From: Alopecurus myosuroides
Taxonomy: Eukaryota; Streptophyta; Magnoliopsida; Poales; Poaceae
NCBI GenBank assembly: GCA_028641055.1
Contig: CM054060.1
Coordinates: forward strand, 166,188,416-166,252,415
Direction of reading: 5' to 3'
DNA: 64,000 bases
In this document: positions 47,533 through 58,610 of the stretch, in pieces
Position numbering within the stretch: position 1 is the stretch's first letter
Layout of the letters: every line of letters begins with the position of its first letter
Notes under the pieces: generated by a model
The model's database searches: none
What the model saw: only the letters and a program-made list of their open reading frames with translations
Told to the model about the DNA's origin: nothing
Position numbers and translations under genes: made by a program

Positions 47533-48609
47533 ATGGAGGAAGAACCATTGGAGAGCTCGTCGCGGCGTTCTGTGAGAACCCTCGGGCTGTCTGGACTCCG
47601 AGCGGTGGCGCCATTCATTAAGGGAACCATACTCGATAGACTGGTGAGTCGCATGGTCGCTCCGCCGTTGAATCCTGTGCGGCGTGTCGGGCTCATGCGA
47701 CCGCACGGTTCATCTCAAGTCGGCGGCAGCAGCAGTCCGTATGGTGTTCCTTCCGCGGCCGCGACTTGGAGCGCTTGCGGGATCGGCGCCGGGAAGCCGA
47801 GCGCGAGCGGGAGCCGTGCCGGGCAGCCGAGCGAGAGGAGCGCCGGGAACCTATGCAGGAGCGGCCGTGTGAGCGCCGCCTGGAAGTCGACCGCGAGCGG
47901 GAGCGGCGCCGGGCAGCCGAGCGCGAGCAGCGCCGGGGACCTGTGCGGGAGCGGCCATGTGAGCAGCGCCGGGAAGCCGAGCGCGAGCGGGTGCGGCGCC
48001 GGGCAGCCGAGTTTAGATCCATCGACGTGAATTCAAAGTTCTTCACCAGTACAGGTGAGTTGTGCTCGCATATTCTGTAGTTTAAGATGATGCATGTGTG
48101 CACATGTCTGTTTAGAAATTTAGCTTTCTATGAAACGATGAAGTTCATGTGCATGTAGGTTTAGATCAATTTTTTCTGTTACAGTAGGTTTAGATGTGTG
48201 TACAACTGTACATGTATGCATGATAGGTGTACGTGTGTAGTTTAGATAGTTTTTTCTGTTACAGTAGCTTGCACTATGTAGAATTGTTAAGATCAAGTTC
48301 ATGTGCATGTAGGGTTGAGGAAGGCAAGACAAGCAGCGAGTAGTGAACAAGGTTCTGGCCGGGACAGAGACATCAATTTAAGTACGTTACATTTTTCTTG
48401 CTGTGAGACAAATGGTATATGGAAAATTCCTTTGCAAGTTTTATTAACAATGCTTTGTTGTGTTTCTAGATGAACCACCTACTGACAATACCATGCCTAA
48501 AGGGTACCGTGGAATGGGGTATGACCCTAATTTTGAGAATGCTGATGAGTACCCTCCAAGACAAACGCCGGGTCAAGCAAATCGTAGAAAGATCATTGAT
48601 TTGAGTTAG
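47533..48609 (+). CDS. Host gene of unknown function, four exons, Arg/Glu-rich repeat protein (about 212 aa)
   Basis: Predicted exons are 47533-47643, 47736-48054, 48313-48381 and 48470-48609. All introns have GT-AG borders (donors GTGAGT, GTGAGT, GTACGT), and the exon phases (0, 1, 1) join into one open frame, which is good evidence for a real gene. The first acceptor could also be 3 or 6 bp earlier without changing frame. The N-terminus (MEEEPLESSSRRSVRTLGLS) is short. Exon 2 encodes two 30-residue repeats and a half copy (47784-48011), strongly charged and likely alpha-helical. The C-terminus, from exons 3-4, is GYRGMGYDPNFENADEYPP and then a basic stretch ending KIIDLS. INLNEPP at the exon 3/4 junction resembles short motifs seen in many plant nuclear proteins, but that is weak. 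I do not recognise the family. The promoter is separated by element H; see 22151-22450. Confidence 0.7.
47784..48011 (+). repeat. 90-bp tandem repeat coding for 30-residue units (2.5 copies)
   Basis: Unit 1 is 47784-47873, unit 2 is 47874-47963 and a partial third unit is 47964-48011. Each reads roughly RR-EAERER--RAAERE-RR--(M/V)-ERPCE. The reading frame is preserved because the unit is a multiple of three. Confidence 0.75.
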
Positions 48610-48780
48610 TTCCTACGCAAACACCGCGACAGAGATTCCCCTTTTTTGTGCCGTGGCAGAGCTCTTTGTTGCACAGTTATTTGTTCTTGTTATTGTGTTC
48701 ATGCAGCGGCAGGGATTCTTGTTATTGTGTTTATTTGCTCTAATTTTTCGTTGTGTTATTTCTGTGTAGATGATCTAGCA

Positions 48781-48786
48781 AATAAA
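48781..48786 (+). terminator. Polyadenylation signal of the host gene
   Basis: AATAAA 172 bp after the stop codon. Cleavage would normally follow 10-30 nt later, which is where element F begins (48806). Confidence 0.5.
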
Positions 48787-51700
48787 CGTACTAGAAAATA
48801 TTATATGTCACATCCCAATTTTGGAATACCTGTTAACACAGTTGTTTTGCTAATTGCTTTACTAATAAACCTTGGTTGTGTTTGTTTGTGGTTGTTTAAG
48901 TGCAACCAAACAAACTAATTATATAAACTTGCAAACTTAAAAGGATAGCAAAGCAGTGAACTAAAAATATTCAACATATTGTTCCAGGGATAAAAATATT
49001 CAACATATTGTTCCAATGACTTTGGCAATATTTTCTAAAGTAAATATTGATCAAAGAGTTTTCTAAAAACATCTTATGAATCTCATACTTGTTGAATATT
49101 ATTCCAAGACCTAAATTAAGAAAGAGGAAACACTTAATAAAATTTCCCTAAAAGATTATCAGAAAAAGAGGCATTCTTAAATGCTTCACCAAAATATTAT
49201 CAAATGTTTTTCCAACCTTGCAAGATTAAAAACAAAGGTATTGGAGAGCATTGACTTGCTATCTCTAGTCACATAAATATTTTGGCAAATCATTTGCTAA
49301 AGGAAAGCCAAGTGCTTTATTAAATAGAAATTCTAATATTTCCAGAAACAGAAAACTAAAACAAGTTACTATTGGAAACTTTCTTAAAATGAATTGAAAT
49401 TCATACCATTGCTTCCTTATATCAAATAAGGAACACACACAAGAGGAGACCAAAAATTGATTCCTTTAAAGCCCTGAAAACATGAATTTGCTCCACAGCA
49501 ACATTTGGGATTTTGAACAAGTTTGTTCTACAAAATGTTTCCAAATGCCATGAAATAAATACCACCTGCTCTATATCATAAATAAGGATGAAAACCAAAA
49601 GGGCACAAGTTTTTGAATTATTTAAGTTGCCAAAAACCCCTGTTTTCTTGACAGCACCTTTTTGAAATTTGAACAAGTTTGTTCTATGAAGTAACTCTAA
49701 ATGACTTGAATTTTCTACCACATAAGGAACACATCAAATAAGGAATGTGTGCCAAAAATTATCATTTTTGGAAGCTCCTAAGTAGGTTAATAAATTCAAT
49801 GTCCATTTATGTAAGAATTTGAATTTGAACAACTTTGTATTATAAAGTTTATCCAATGGAGCCAATTTTCACATATGTTGTGTATCTTAACCAATAAGAA
49901 TTTTGGGCAAAAGGATTTCAAATTTTGACTTTGTTTGCTTAGGGAAAACAACCTTTTTCAGAGAGTACAGGGACCTACTTGTAATTTTCCAGGGACCTAG
50001 ATGAAATCCGAGTCACCACCTTCTTCTACCTCTAGCTCTCTGTAGCAAACAGCAGACCTACCTCCATGCCTTCGATGAGAAGGAACCTTTGAGGATAAGA
50101 GGACCCCCATGTGACCTTGTCTGCCCACATGCCCTCTCTCTCCCCCCCCATCGAGCTCCCTCTCTCTCTCTAATTTTTCGCAACCCGAAACCCTAGAAAT
50201 AGGTCACCGTCGATTTGGCCGTAGGTAAGCTCGCCGCCGGCCGCCGTGGTCCTCATCGTCTCCGCGTCGTTGTGGTGGTCCTCTCTGCCAAGGGAATCGG
50301 GCCAAAGCGCCGCGAGGAGGCCGCGCCTTCCATTCTCCTCTCCGAGCCCGGCGGAGCTCCGGCGAGACATTGCCGCGCCCACGAGTCTCCTCCGCCGTCT
50401 CCGTTTGGTCCAGTGCGTTCACGGTGAGGATGTGGTCCTCCCCAGGACTTTTTCCCCCTCCCTCTCCCTCTAGAACTCCCCCGAGCCACCTTAGCTGTCC
50501 GGCCGCCGCCGCGCGTCGTCACCGGCCACTCTATGGTTGCTCCCCGGAAACGACGGTGCATCCACTTGCTTCCCCTCGTCGTAGGCATTGCGTAGACGTT
50601 TGTATTTTGCGAAACGGTGGATTATATCGCCCGTACGAGCTCGCCGGAGATCGTTGCCGCCGGCGGGTGAGGTCACCGCGACGTCATGCTGGCGTCAGGT
50701 CCCTTTGACCCCGCGCTAGGAGAGTCAAACTGCGGGTGGGGCCTCGCTGTGCTGCGTGGCTGCCCCCGTGGCGCCCAGGCCCGCGAGTCAGCCTCACGGG
50801 CTAGCTCTGGCCGCGGTGTAGATCAGATTTGACCGGCCCGTTGGCAGATCTGGCCCAACAACCATCTTTTTCCATTTTTATTTTTACAGAATGTAGCATG
50901 GTTACTTTTGGACTCAAAAGGAAACCTAAAAGATGTTTTTGACCAAACAAAAATTCACAGAGGTACACAAACTAATTCTAAACCATCTCCAAGTTGTAGA
51001 TATACATTTGGATGGATATATTTGAAATGAAAAATGATTTGGCAACAGGTACCAGAAACACCAAAATGAGCACCATTTTAAATCCACAACTCAGAATGAA
51101 GTGAGGCAAATTGCATTGGAAAGCCCTTGAAGTTTCCTAACTTAAGAAATTAACCTTGCTTCCAAATTCATTGTATTTTTGAAATGGCATGCAATTTGGT
51201 AAAACACCAGAGGTCACTTTGGTGATTTTTATAAATTAATTAAAGATGAATTTTGATGCAAACTAAATTGGATGGTCTTGTATATGTTTAGGACTATCCA
51301 AACCTATAAGGGTTTAATTTTTAGAGCCTCATAGAAAATTTGGTGGACAGATCTTTGTTTCACCTGTTTCTGCCATTTTGGCATTTTAGCTAATTAGTTG
51401 TTGTGATTATATTTTTGTGTTACAATATTGTTTTCTAGCATGTATAAGTTGTGTGAACTTGTTTTATAAGGTTTACTTAGCTATTTTAGCATGTTAGATT
51501 GTGTGGACTTGAGTGGAGAAGAAATAGAATTTTTGTTATTAACATATGTTTTATCTCTAGTTAATATTTTGCATAGTATTTTTGAGTGATAAATTATGTG
51601 CAAACACTTGGATTGTTGTGTTGAGAATATTGGATACAGCACCCTTTTGATACTTATATTTTGTTGTTAATCACCTCTGCTAGATTGCATTTGAGTTGGT

Positions 51701-53172
51701 AGAAAAGCATTATTAGCTTTGTGATGGCTATGAAATTGTTATGGAAAAATTCCCTCATGTGTGGAATTTTTGACATAAGTTTTTGTGGTTGTGTAGCCAC
51801 ATATTTTTGTATTGTGTTCATAGGACCAGTAGCATTTTGATAAGGTTGTTATGAGTACTTGACCCCTAAAGTTTTCACATGTGTGAAAACAATAGCATGA
51901 GTAGCATTGCCTTGCTTATTTTAGCACCCTGTTATTTTCTGCTAGTATTGTTATTGCACTAGGTGCTAGTTTAGTCTTTTGTTAATTTTTAGCAAGTGTG
52001 ACCAGAGGCTTTGTGACCTCTTAATGCTTTGTTATGCTAGTGGAACACCCACTGGTTTCATTGCATTTTTGGTGGAAACATTATTTCCCCCACACTAGAT
52101 GCATTTCTTTTATATAGTTTCATAACTAATGAGTGCCTAGTATTTTTGCTTTGGGAATTTTAGTGCTAAATGAAAATGTGTATGCTTCTGTTTTTAAGTG
52201 GTTATAATCATGTGTGGCTTGCTAGGAAAAATCCATCTTTGGAGTGTTGTTTGATTCCTCTAGTAATGCCCTTTTTATTTACTACTAGTATGTAGGAGTT
52301 GCCCTGCAAATGGATGCATTGTTTTGATAAATGGGATATTTTTGCTATAGCAATTATAGGTGTTTTTCACTCCTGTTTTTGTGACATGGACCCTCTGGTT
52401 GTATTTCAATTACTTGATTGAGATGCATCCATTGGTTCTTCATGTTTGAGTAGTACTAGTTTCCTTAGCAGTTTTTGTATTGAATTAATTTTCCTGCCAA
52501 CTTGTGTTTGGTGGATAGTTATGTATCCTTGCATAAGGACATGTTTTCATTTACCATTATGATAACATGGTTCCTTGTTTGCACTTTATTACTTTACTTG
52601 TTATGCTTGCTTGCATAGCAAATTTGTAGTAGAAACATGTCTATAAGGATTCCTCCTTTTTAGTCATTGTTTCTATTGTTCTCACTATGAGAAATTGTGT
52701 GTTTTGTGATGAGTCTATTTCCTTGTTACACTTGTGTAGGCTCACTGATTTGTAAAAGTAACTTTTGCAAATCATGTGTCTTATTTATTCTTGATGTGAA
52801 TTTAGACTTAGTAAGATAGCTACCCTTTTCTTTTTGTTGTTTGGTTGCTAGACCCATTGCCATGATTAATGTGGTGCATGTTTTATATACTTTTAGTAGT
52901 CTCACCCTTGTGAAACTAAGTATATTTTGGGTTTATTAATATCTTGGTATGAGAGTGGCACACCCACTGAATCCATGATATTAAGGTTGTGAGATATGTT
53001 CCTCCAACCTTAAGCTGTCTTATTAAATGGCATTTCTGCCAAGTGTGTTGGTTTGATTGTTTGCTCCATTAATAATTGTGTGATTGGTTATTATTAGTTT
53101 CCTTGCTGTATGTATGGTTATGCATTGTTGCTTGCCTTGATTGGTTCTGAATGTGTGTCCTTTATTCTCTTT

Positions 53173-53264
53173 ACGACGTTAGAAAACGAAGAGGAAGGAA
53201 GTGTCGTGAAGCTCTGTTTCAAGTTCCAGTCACTCCAAAAACCAGGGACACAAGGAGATACCAG
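53173..53264 (+). other. Exon-like block upstream of the mini-ORF in element F
   Basis: It starts with ACGACGTT and ends CCAG next to GCAAGC, which fits the consensus of a GC-type 5' splice site (AG|GCAAGY). Counterparts are 10893-10803 (C, minus), 28841-28751 (G, minus) and 25255-25329 (H). In F it is open and would join in frame (phase 2) to the mini-ORF at 54536. In C and G the phase differs by one base. Confidence 0.35.
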
Positions 53265-54533
53265 GCAAGCCATCCTGATGCTTGCTGATACAATACTTAT
53301 CATTATCTATCATGCATGTTTTACCTCTGAAGTTTTACAAAAACTTGATTATCAAAACTATTTTTGATGTGGAATTTACTACTATACTATATTATAGGTT
53401 ACTATCATGCTAGTAGTTAAACTTGGTAATACCAAGCCCATAAGCCACCCTATGGTATTTATTACCACCAAATATACTAGTCCCTAAGTGGACACCCTAA
53501 AATTGTGATTCTACAAAACAAAGGCTTTACGGAAAACCCGGAGAAAAGGCGGATCCTTGTTCTCCGGAGGAATGTGGAAGTGGTCATTTTTGAGAAAGTG
53601 GTGTTTTCAAAAATGACACATAACCTAGTCTTCGCCGGACAACCTTTACCGTACTGCCACCCTACCCCAACATGGGCAAGGGGCTTAACTTGAAGTTTGT
53701 TCTTATTAGTGTGTGCTATCTCAATGTGCTATAGGGGATGCGATCCTCTGAACCGAATGTCGTGGAGACATATAAAGTGTGGGATTAATTTTCCCTCCGG
53801 ATGCATCAGTTGAGGCATCCTGGCTTGGCGGGGATTAGCTCGGTGCCGGGGATGTGGTAAAACTCAACTGAGAGATAGGCATATTCTAGCTTGAACATAG
53901 TGGATGGTTATGATCAGATACCTGATGTTTACATACTGTTGTTACAGTCCGTGATTGTTCACGGGAGGTGTACTGGATCTGGTGGATGAGTACACCTCTG
54001 CAGAGTACAACTTTTTCGATGAAGCCGCGTCCTCGGATATGGACAGTTGAATGGCCATGTAGCTAGCATTGTGTCAATGTTTTCAAAAAGGAAGTTTTTG
54101 AAAAGGGAATTTTTGGAAAGGAAGTGTTGAACTTGTGAAGTTCGGAAAGGAATGGAAACTTATACCGTGGAGGTATCGTCGATGATGAAAAGCCAGATGA
54201 TGCTATACAAAACAAAGTGTTTTGCAAAGAAAACCTTTTCTACTCTAAGCAAGAATTCTGGAAACTGATTCCAAGAAGTTTTGCAAAGAGAAAATATTCT
54301 TTAACAAAACTTTACAAAACCTCTTGTACATGTGAGATCTACAAGAGAAATAAAACTATATATTATTTTTCTTCTGAAGTATCTTCTTCAACGAAGATAC
54401 AGATAAATCTGACTGCAACTGTGGTGTCATCATATATGAACACCATTGATAGTGAACCATATTTATAGCCTACCTATTCCACCATATAAGCATATTTGCA
54501 TGTTTAGTAAGTGACATGATGGATGTCTTGCTG

Positions 54534-54653
54534 AGTACATTCAAATGTACTCATTATGGTTTCGCCCCTGGTATCTACTTATCAGATTTGGAGAAGGAGC
54601 CTCCAAAGGATATCTATGAAGAGAAGTACGGAGTTGACGGCTTTGCGAACTAG
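54534..54653 (+). other. LTR-embedded acidic mini-ORF, element F (40 codons with stop)
   Basis: It reads STFK, then YGFAPGIYLSDLEKEPPKD and finally EEKYGVDGFAN with a stop at 54651-54653. It is preceded by and overlaps the perfect palindrome at 54533-54552. Compared with the C copy in this frame, three of six base changes are silent. In the alternative +1 frame only one is. Confidence 0.4.
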
Positions 54654-54935
54654 GATCGTCTCCGGGTCAGCAGCCTGTAGGTTAAGGCGTGACTTGGGCT
54701 CAACTACGTTGTGTTTTATTTGTCTTCCGCTGTGTTTGATAAGTTGCCTGTCCCATGTGGAAGTTGCGTTAAACTTGATCATGTGATCTTTTATGTAATA
54801 CCTTTATGTATTCGTGTAATGGATGATGTATTTCTGTGTGCCAACTGTGTATGTTGTTCACGACTGATCTTTCTGGGATCGTGAATGTATGCATACGTAG
54901 GGTTTCAGACTGCCGGTCTGGGGTCCTTACAGAGT

Positions 54936-54948
54936 TGGTATCAGAGCC
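54936..54948 (+). other. Primer-binding site of element F
   Basis: TGGTATCAGAGCC, complementary to initiator methionine tRNA, four bases after the LTR end. Confidence 0.92.
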
Positions 54949-57900
54949 ATCTTGACCTTAGGAGACCTTAGTTAGCATGGACGTCAGATAGGAAAGAAAA
55001 GTATTTTTGAGTAAAAACCTATTTACTATCTACATTATTTTTATCTAAGGGAATTTTAGTATATTTTCCCCTCCTTCTAATCTTTTCAAAAGATTCTAAA
55101 TGCATATCAAGGGCGTCCTTGAATAGTGGTTCGAAGGGCGGGCCTTACCGAGTTGGTATCTCTCTCCATTAAGAGTTTATTTCTTACTTGTTTGCAACTG
55201 CTCCGCTCTGTTTTTGAAACATCTCTCGTTTTTGAAGTTTTCTGTCCAGAAAATAGTTGGGGTTTCAAAAACAGATTGTTGCATATTATTACCTCCCTCA
55301 GTTAAAAGTTTTATCAAAACTTTACTTCTAGTATTTTGTTTTTATCCAAAAACTTATATACTTGCCGATGTCCCGAGAAGACCAAAATAATTGCCTAGCT
55401 CTACAGTGGTGAGGGTCAGAAGTAGATATAGTTCTTCAGCCACTTCTAGGATTTTGGATCAGTCTAGTTTGGAGTAATTTAGCGATTACCCATGAGTCGC
55501 CTCCCCCTACGTAGCTCCAATGGAGCCTTGTTTGTGTGTTTTGGCTTGCTTATGTGTGTCCGTAGGACTTTGTGTTGTTGTGTGGTGTAGAATTTGGTTC
55601 ATCTAGGCTTCTATATGTTTGTGGGGTGCTCAAAATTTCCAGATTTGTGCTTGCCCCGCTCTTGTTTTTGAATCGCCTCGTGTTAAATTTTTGCAAGCAA
55701 AAATGTTTGTATAGCATTCAAAAACAAGAATTTGTTGCTTAGACTTATACTTGTTTTCGCTTCATAATGCCACCGTCGTGAACCACCACCATTTCCCCAC
55801 CATCAATGAAAGCACAGTTGTGCCTAATAATGGAGGACCATCAAGCCACACGAGCTGATAGCACTGCTACCAGTGATGCACTCCAACAGTTAAAATTCCA
55901 ACAACGACAACCCTCAAAGAAGAAAATGCGTGAAGAAAACCAACCACTACTGACCAAAATCTCTATGTTTGTCTGTTTGCAAAAGACTCGTTTTACCTTG
56001 TTGACTAAATGTTGCACCTTTTTATGTTCCTTTTTAAAAGACCAAACAAGAGAAATCCCCTTTTAAAAAGTTATATACCTCCCTCCTATGGAAAAAAGGT
56101 GCAAAAATAAGTCTTCACATGCCATGGTGCGCAACCCCCTAAAAAAGCCAATCCAAAGAGCACAATTCAATATTCGACGTACGATGACGCTAGTCGTATC
56201 TTGTCGGACAAACATTATTAAATAAAAAGCTAACAAGATTAACATGCTTTGTTCTAATCTTAGGTTGACACCTAACCAAAGCATGCGAACTACTGACAAC
56301 TCTTTCTAAAAACAAGAAATTTAGTGACTTGCGACACCTTTTAATCTAGTTGGTAAAAAAAAAAAAAAAAAAAAAGGAGAAGTCACGAGAAAATAAAATG
56401 ATGACCTATTCGTTTACTAGTCAATAGGATATCATGTGTATCTACTTTGGAAACCAAATCTTAGTAGACGTTGTAGGTACTATGAAATTCGGGGTTTATA
56501 AATTAAGTGAACGATGGAATGGTTAGAATAGATCTGGAAAACAACAGTTTTCCTGTCTTTGTTTCTTTGAGTGCTCTTGATTGAAATGAATTTGTGTTTT
56601 ATTCAATCTTGCTTCCTAACTTATATGGAGTTGTTAGGACTTGTTATTATGTTGCTTTATTACAATAAATATACCCTTTAAAGTGTGTGCACGATTGGAA
56701 ACTCGAATTAAAATGAAAGAGCATTTGTTATCTTCTAGTTTATTATTTGGAAATTTTGTGAGAACTAGATCTGTATATACTTTCGTAGTAGATTTTGTGC
56801 TATGTGTTCTTTGAGTCAAGTAACATTTAGGTACTGTTATTTTGATGCTTGTACCTATGTTAGCATGCATGTCTCTTAATAATAAAGCATGTGTAAGCAT
56901 TGCTACCAATGTGCACTAGTATTGTTTCACTAGGTTAAATAGCCTTATATTTTTATCTTGTATGCAAAGATTTTCATGAGTAACCAGAGGCTTAGTACCT
57001 ATTTTTGCCTTGGTATTAGTAGGCCATAGCCCACTGGTCCTATTGCATTTTGGCTTGAGGATGAAAATCCCCAACCATACACATGTGTGAAAATAGCATG
57101 TTTCACTATGTGATTGATTTCTATTTTCCACCATGGAAAATATAATTGTTTCTTTTCACTTATGCAAGTGAGAAGTTTATCTCTTATTAGTAAAGACTAA
57201 TATGTTTAGGTGTGATCCTTTTGTTAGCATAATATTCCTTAGGGGTATCATGTTAAGAAATGTTTCACTGTCGTGTGCTAAAATTAAATTGTTCGCAAAT
57301 AAAATAAATTTCTCTTGATTGGTAGATTGTTTGTGAATAATTTTAAATTGAGTGTATGGATTCTTGAAAAGGTTTAGATAACTTTTCATTACTTGCATAG
57401 CTACTGGTTGTGTGAGTTATACCTTGCTTGTTTGCTAGTAATTGGTTAAAGAAAACAGAAATTGCTAGAAGAAAATTTCTGCATGATTAATAGTTGTATC
57501 ATGGGATTGTTTTGATGTTTGTGCTGACTAACATGAGTAAGTTTTGTGTAATGTTATTTAGGTACACTTATATTCATGACTTGCTTGTTTAAGTTTAAAC
57601 ATCATAATAACGTTGTTTGCTTCTCTAGAGTGAAACTAGTTTCACCACTAGAAAATGGTGATTTTTGCTCTAGTATTACCCTCTTTATTTTTATGAGTAT
57701 ATGAGTTGATATAGCATGTTTAGGAAGTTATTACTTCTGTTATCATGCCATGAATTATTTAGTTGCATGTTCTATGGTTATAGGATATGATTATCTCTTA
57801 TAGCATGCTGGTGTAGATTTGTCATACTAGTGTGTTATTTGTGCAGTCCTATTTTATTTTATGCCTGGGAAATAGGAGTTTCATCTTGTGTAAAGATGGT

Positions 57901-58586
57901 ATTTTAGAGTATCTTTATGATTGTATTCATTGGTTTTTAGCTACTGGTTGTTTGCTAATTGTTCATGATTGATGGATTCCAAAACCTCTATTAAACAATA
58001 ACCTAGTGAATAAATAGTCTATTCATCTGTGGTGTTGTTTGCTTGCTTATTGGATTTTGTTTAAATGTTTTACCTTAGCATGAGTTTATACTTGTGTTAT
58101 GATTGTGCTTAAGAGTACCTTATGAAACTAAAACATCCAACTAAAATCATGAACACATTAAGTGATAGTTGCTTGTGGTGAGTAATAACCACTGCTATGG
58201 GTATTATTATGTCTGTTTATTTTACCTTAGCAACCTAACCTTTGCACCCACAAGCTATATTTTTTAGCTTCTTATGTACCTGGTTATGAGAGTGGTATAC
58301 CACTCCATATGTGTTATGTAAGATGTGGGATATAGCTAGGAACTCATGTAAAAATTTACGGTACATTTCCAGGTAGTTCTGCACTAAAAGGAACTAGTTG
58401 GCAGTAGTGATGTTATCAGAAAATTTTAAAATTTGGTGGTTGAGTAAAGTGATAGCTAGAGAAATTTTTAAAGTGAATTTGCAATTAGGGAAGTACCCCT
58501 CCTCCCCAAGAAAAGTCAAAGGGGGGAAGCACCTGCACTCCAACACTAACATTGTGTTTGTTGGCCCTCCCTTAGTCCTCGCTGGT
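54949..58586 (+). other. Non-coding interior of element F
   Basis: A possible gag N-terminus trace lies at 55806-56066 (MEDHQATRADSTATSDALQQL-like, 86 codons); it resembles Gypsy gag starts only loosely. An A21 run is at about 56356-56376. From about 56750 to 58400 the sequence is AT-rich and carries LTR-like motifs, for example a CCAGAGGCTTAGTACC block near 56986 that parallels 52003, and the perfect palindrome GAGTGGTATACCACTC at 58290-58305. No enzyme domain on either strand. Confidence 0.6.
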
Positions 58587-58606
58587 GAATCTCGGGGACG
58601 AGATTC
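58587..58606 (+). other. Hairpin motif before the polypurine tract of element F
   Basis: GAATCTCG, loop GGGA, CGAGATTC: perfect 8-bp arms. Confidence 0.6.
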
Positions 58607-58610
58607 TTTT

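Larger units (their letters stand above)
48806..54931 (+). repeat. 5' LTR of element F (6126 bp)
   Basis: It begins TGTCACATCCC and ends GGTCCTTACA. Layout: an AT-rich 1.2 kb; a GC-rich block at 50140-50870 starting with a CT-rich run; then a long AT-rich U5-like part with two AGTGG...CCACT modules (52039-52053 and 52954-52968); and the mini-ORF region near the end. No clear TATA box. ORFs in the GC-rich block (for example 50253-50588 minus) have no family similarity. Confidence 0.9.

Noticed and set aside
47425..48030. 201-aa open frame that reads through the host gene's first exon and intron
   Set aside because: It starts inside the H LTR and continues past the GTGAGT donor at 47644 in a Gly/Ser-rich frame. 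The spliced model joins four exons in phase and explains the sequence better.
47693..48103. 136-aa minus-strand Arg/Ser-rich ORF opposite the host gene
   Set aside because: It mirrors the GC-rich Arg/Glu repeat on the other strand and has no domain or splice support.
50140..50710. Several ORFs of 60-112 aa in the GC-rich block of the F LTRs
   Set aside because: Open on both strands in overlapping frames, GC-driven, and without recognisable motifs.
56356..56376. A21 run as the tail of an inserted LINE or SINE
   Set aside because: No target-site duplication or recognisable LINE/SINE body upstream, so it is treated as a simple A-run.
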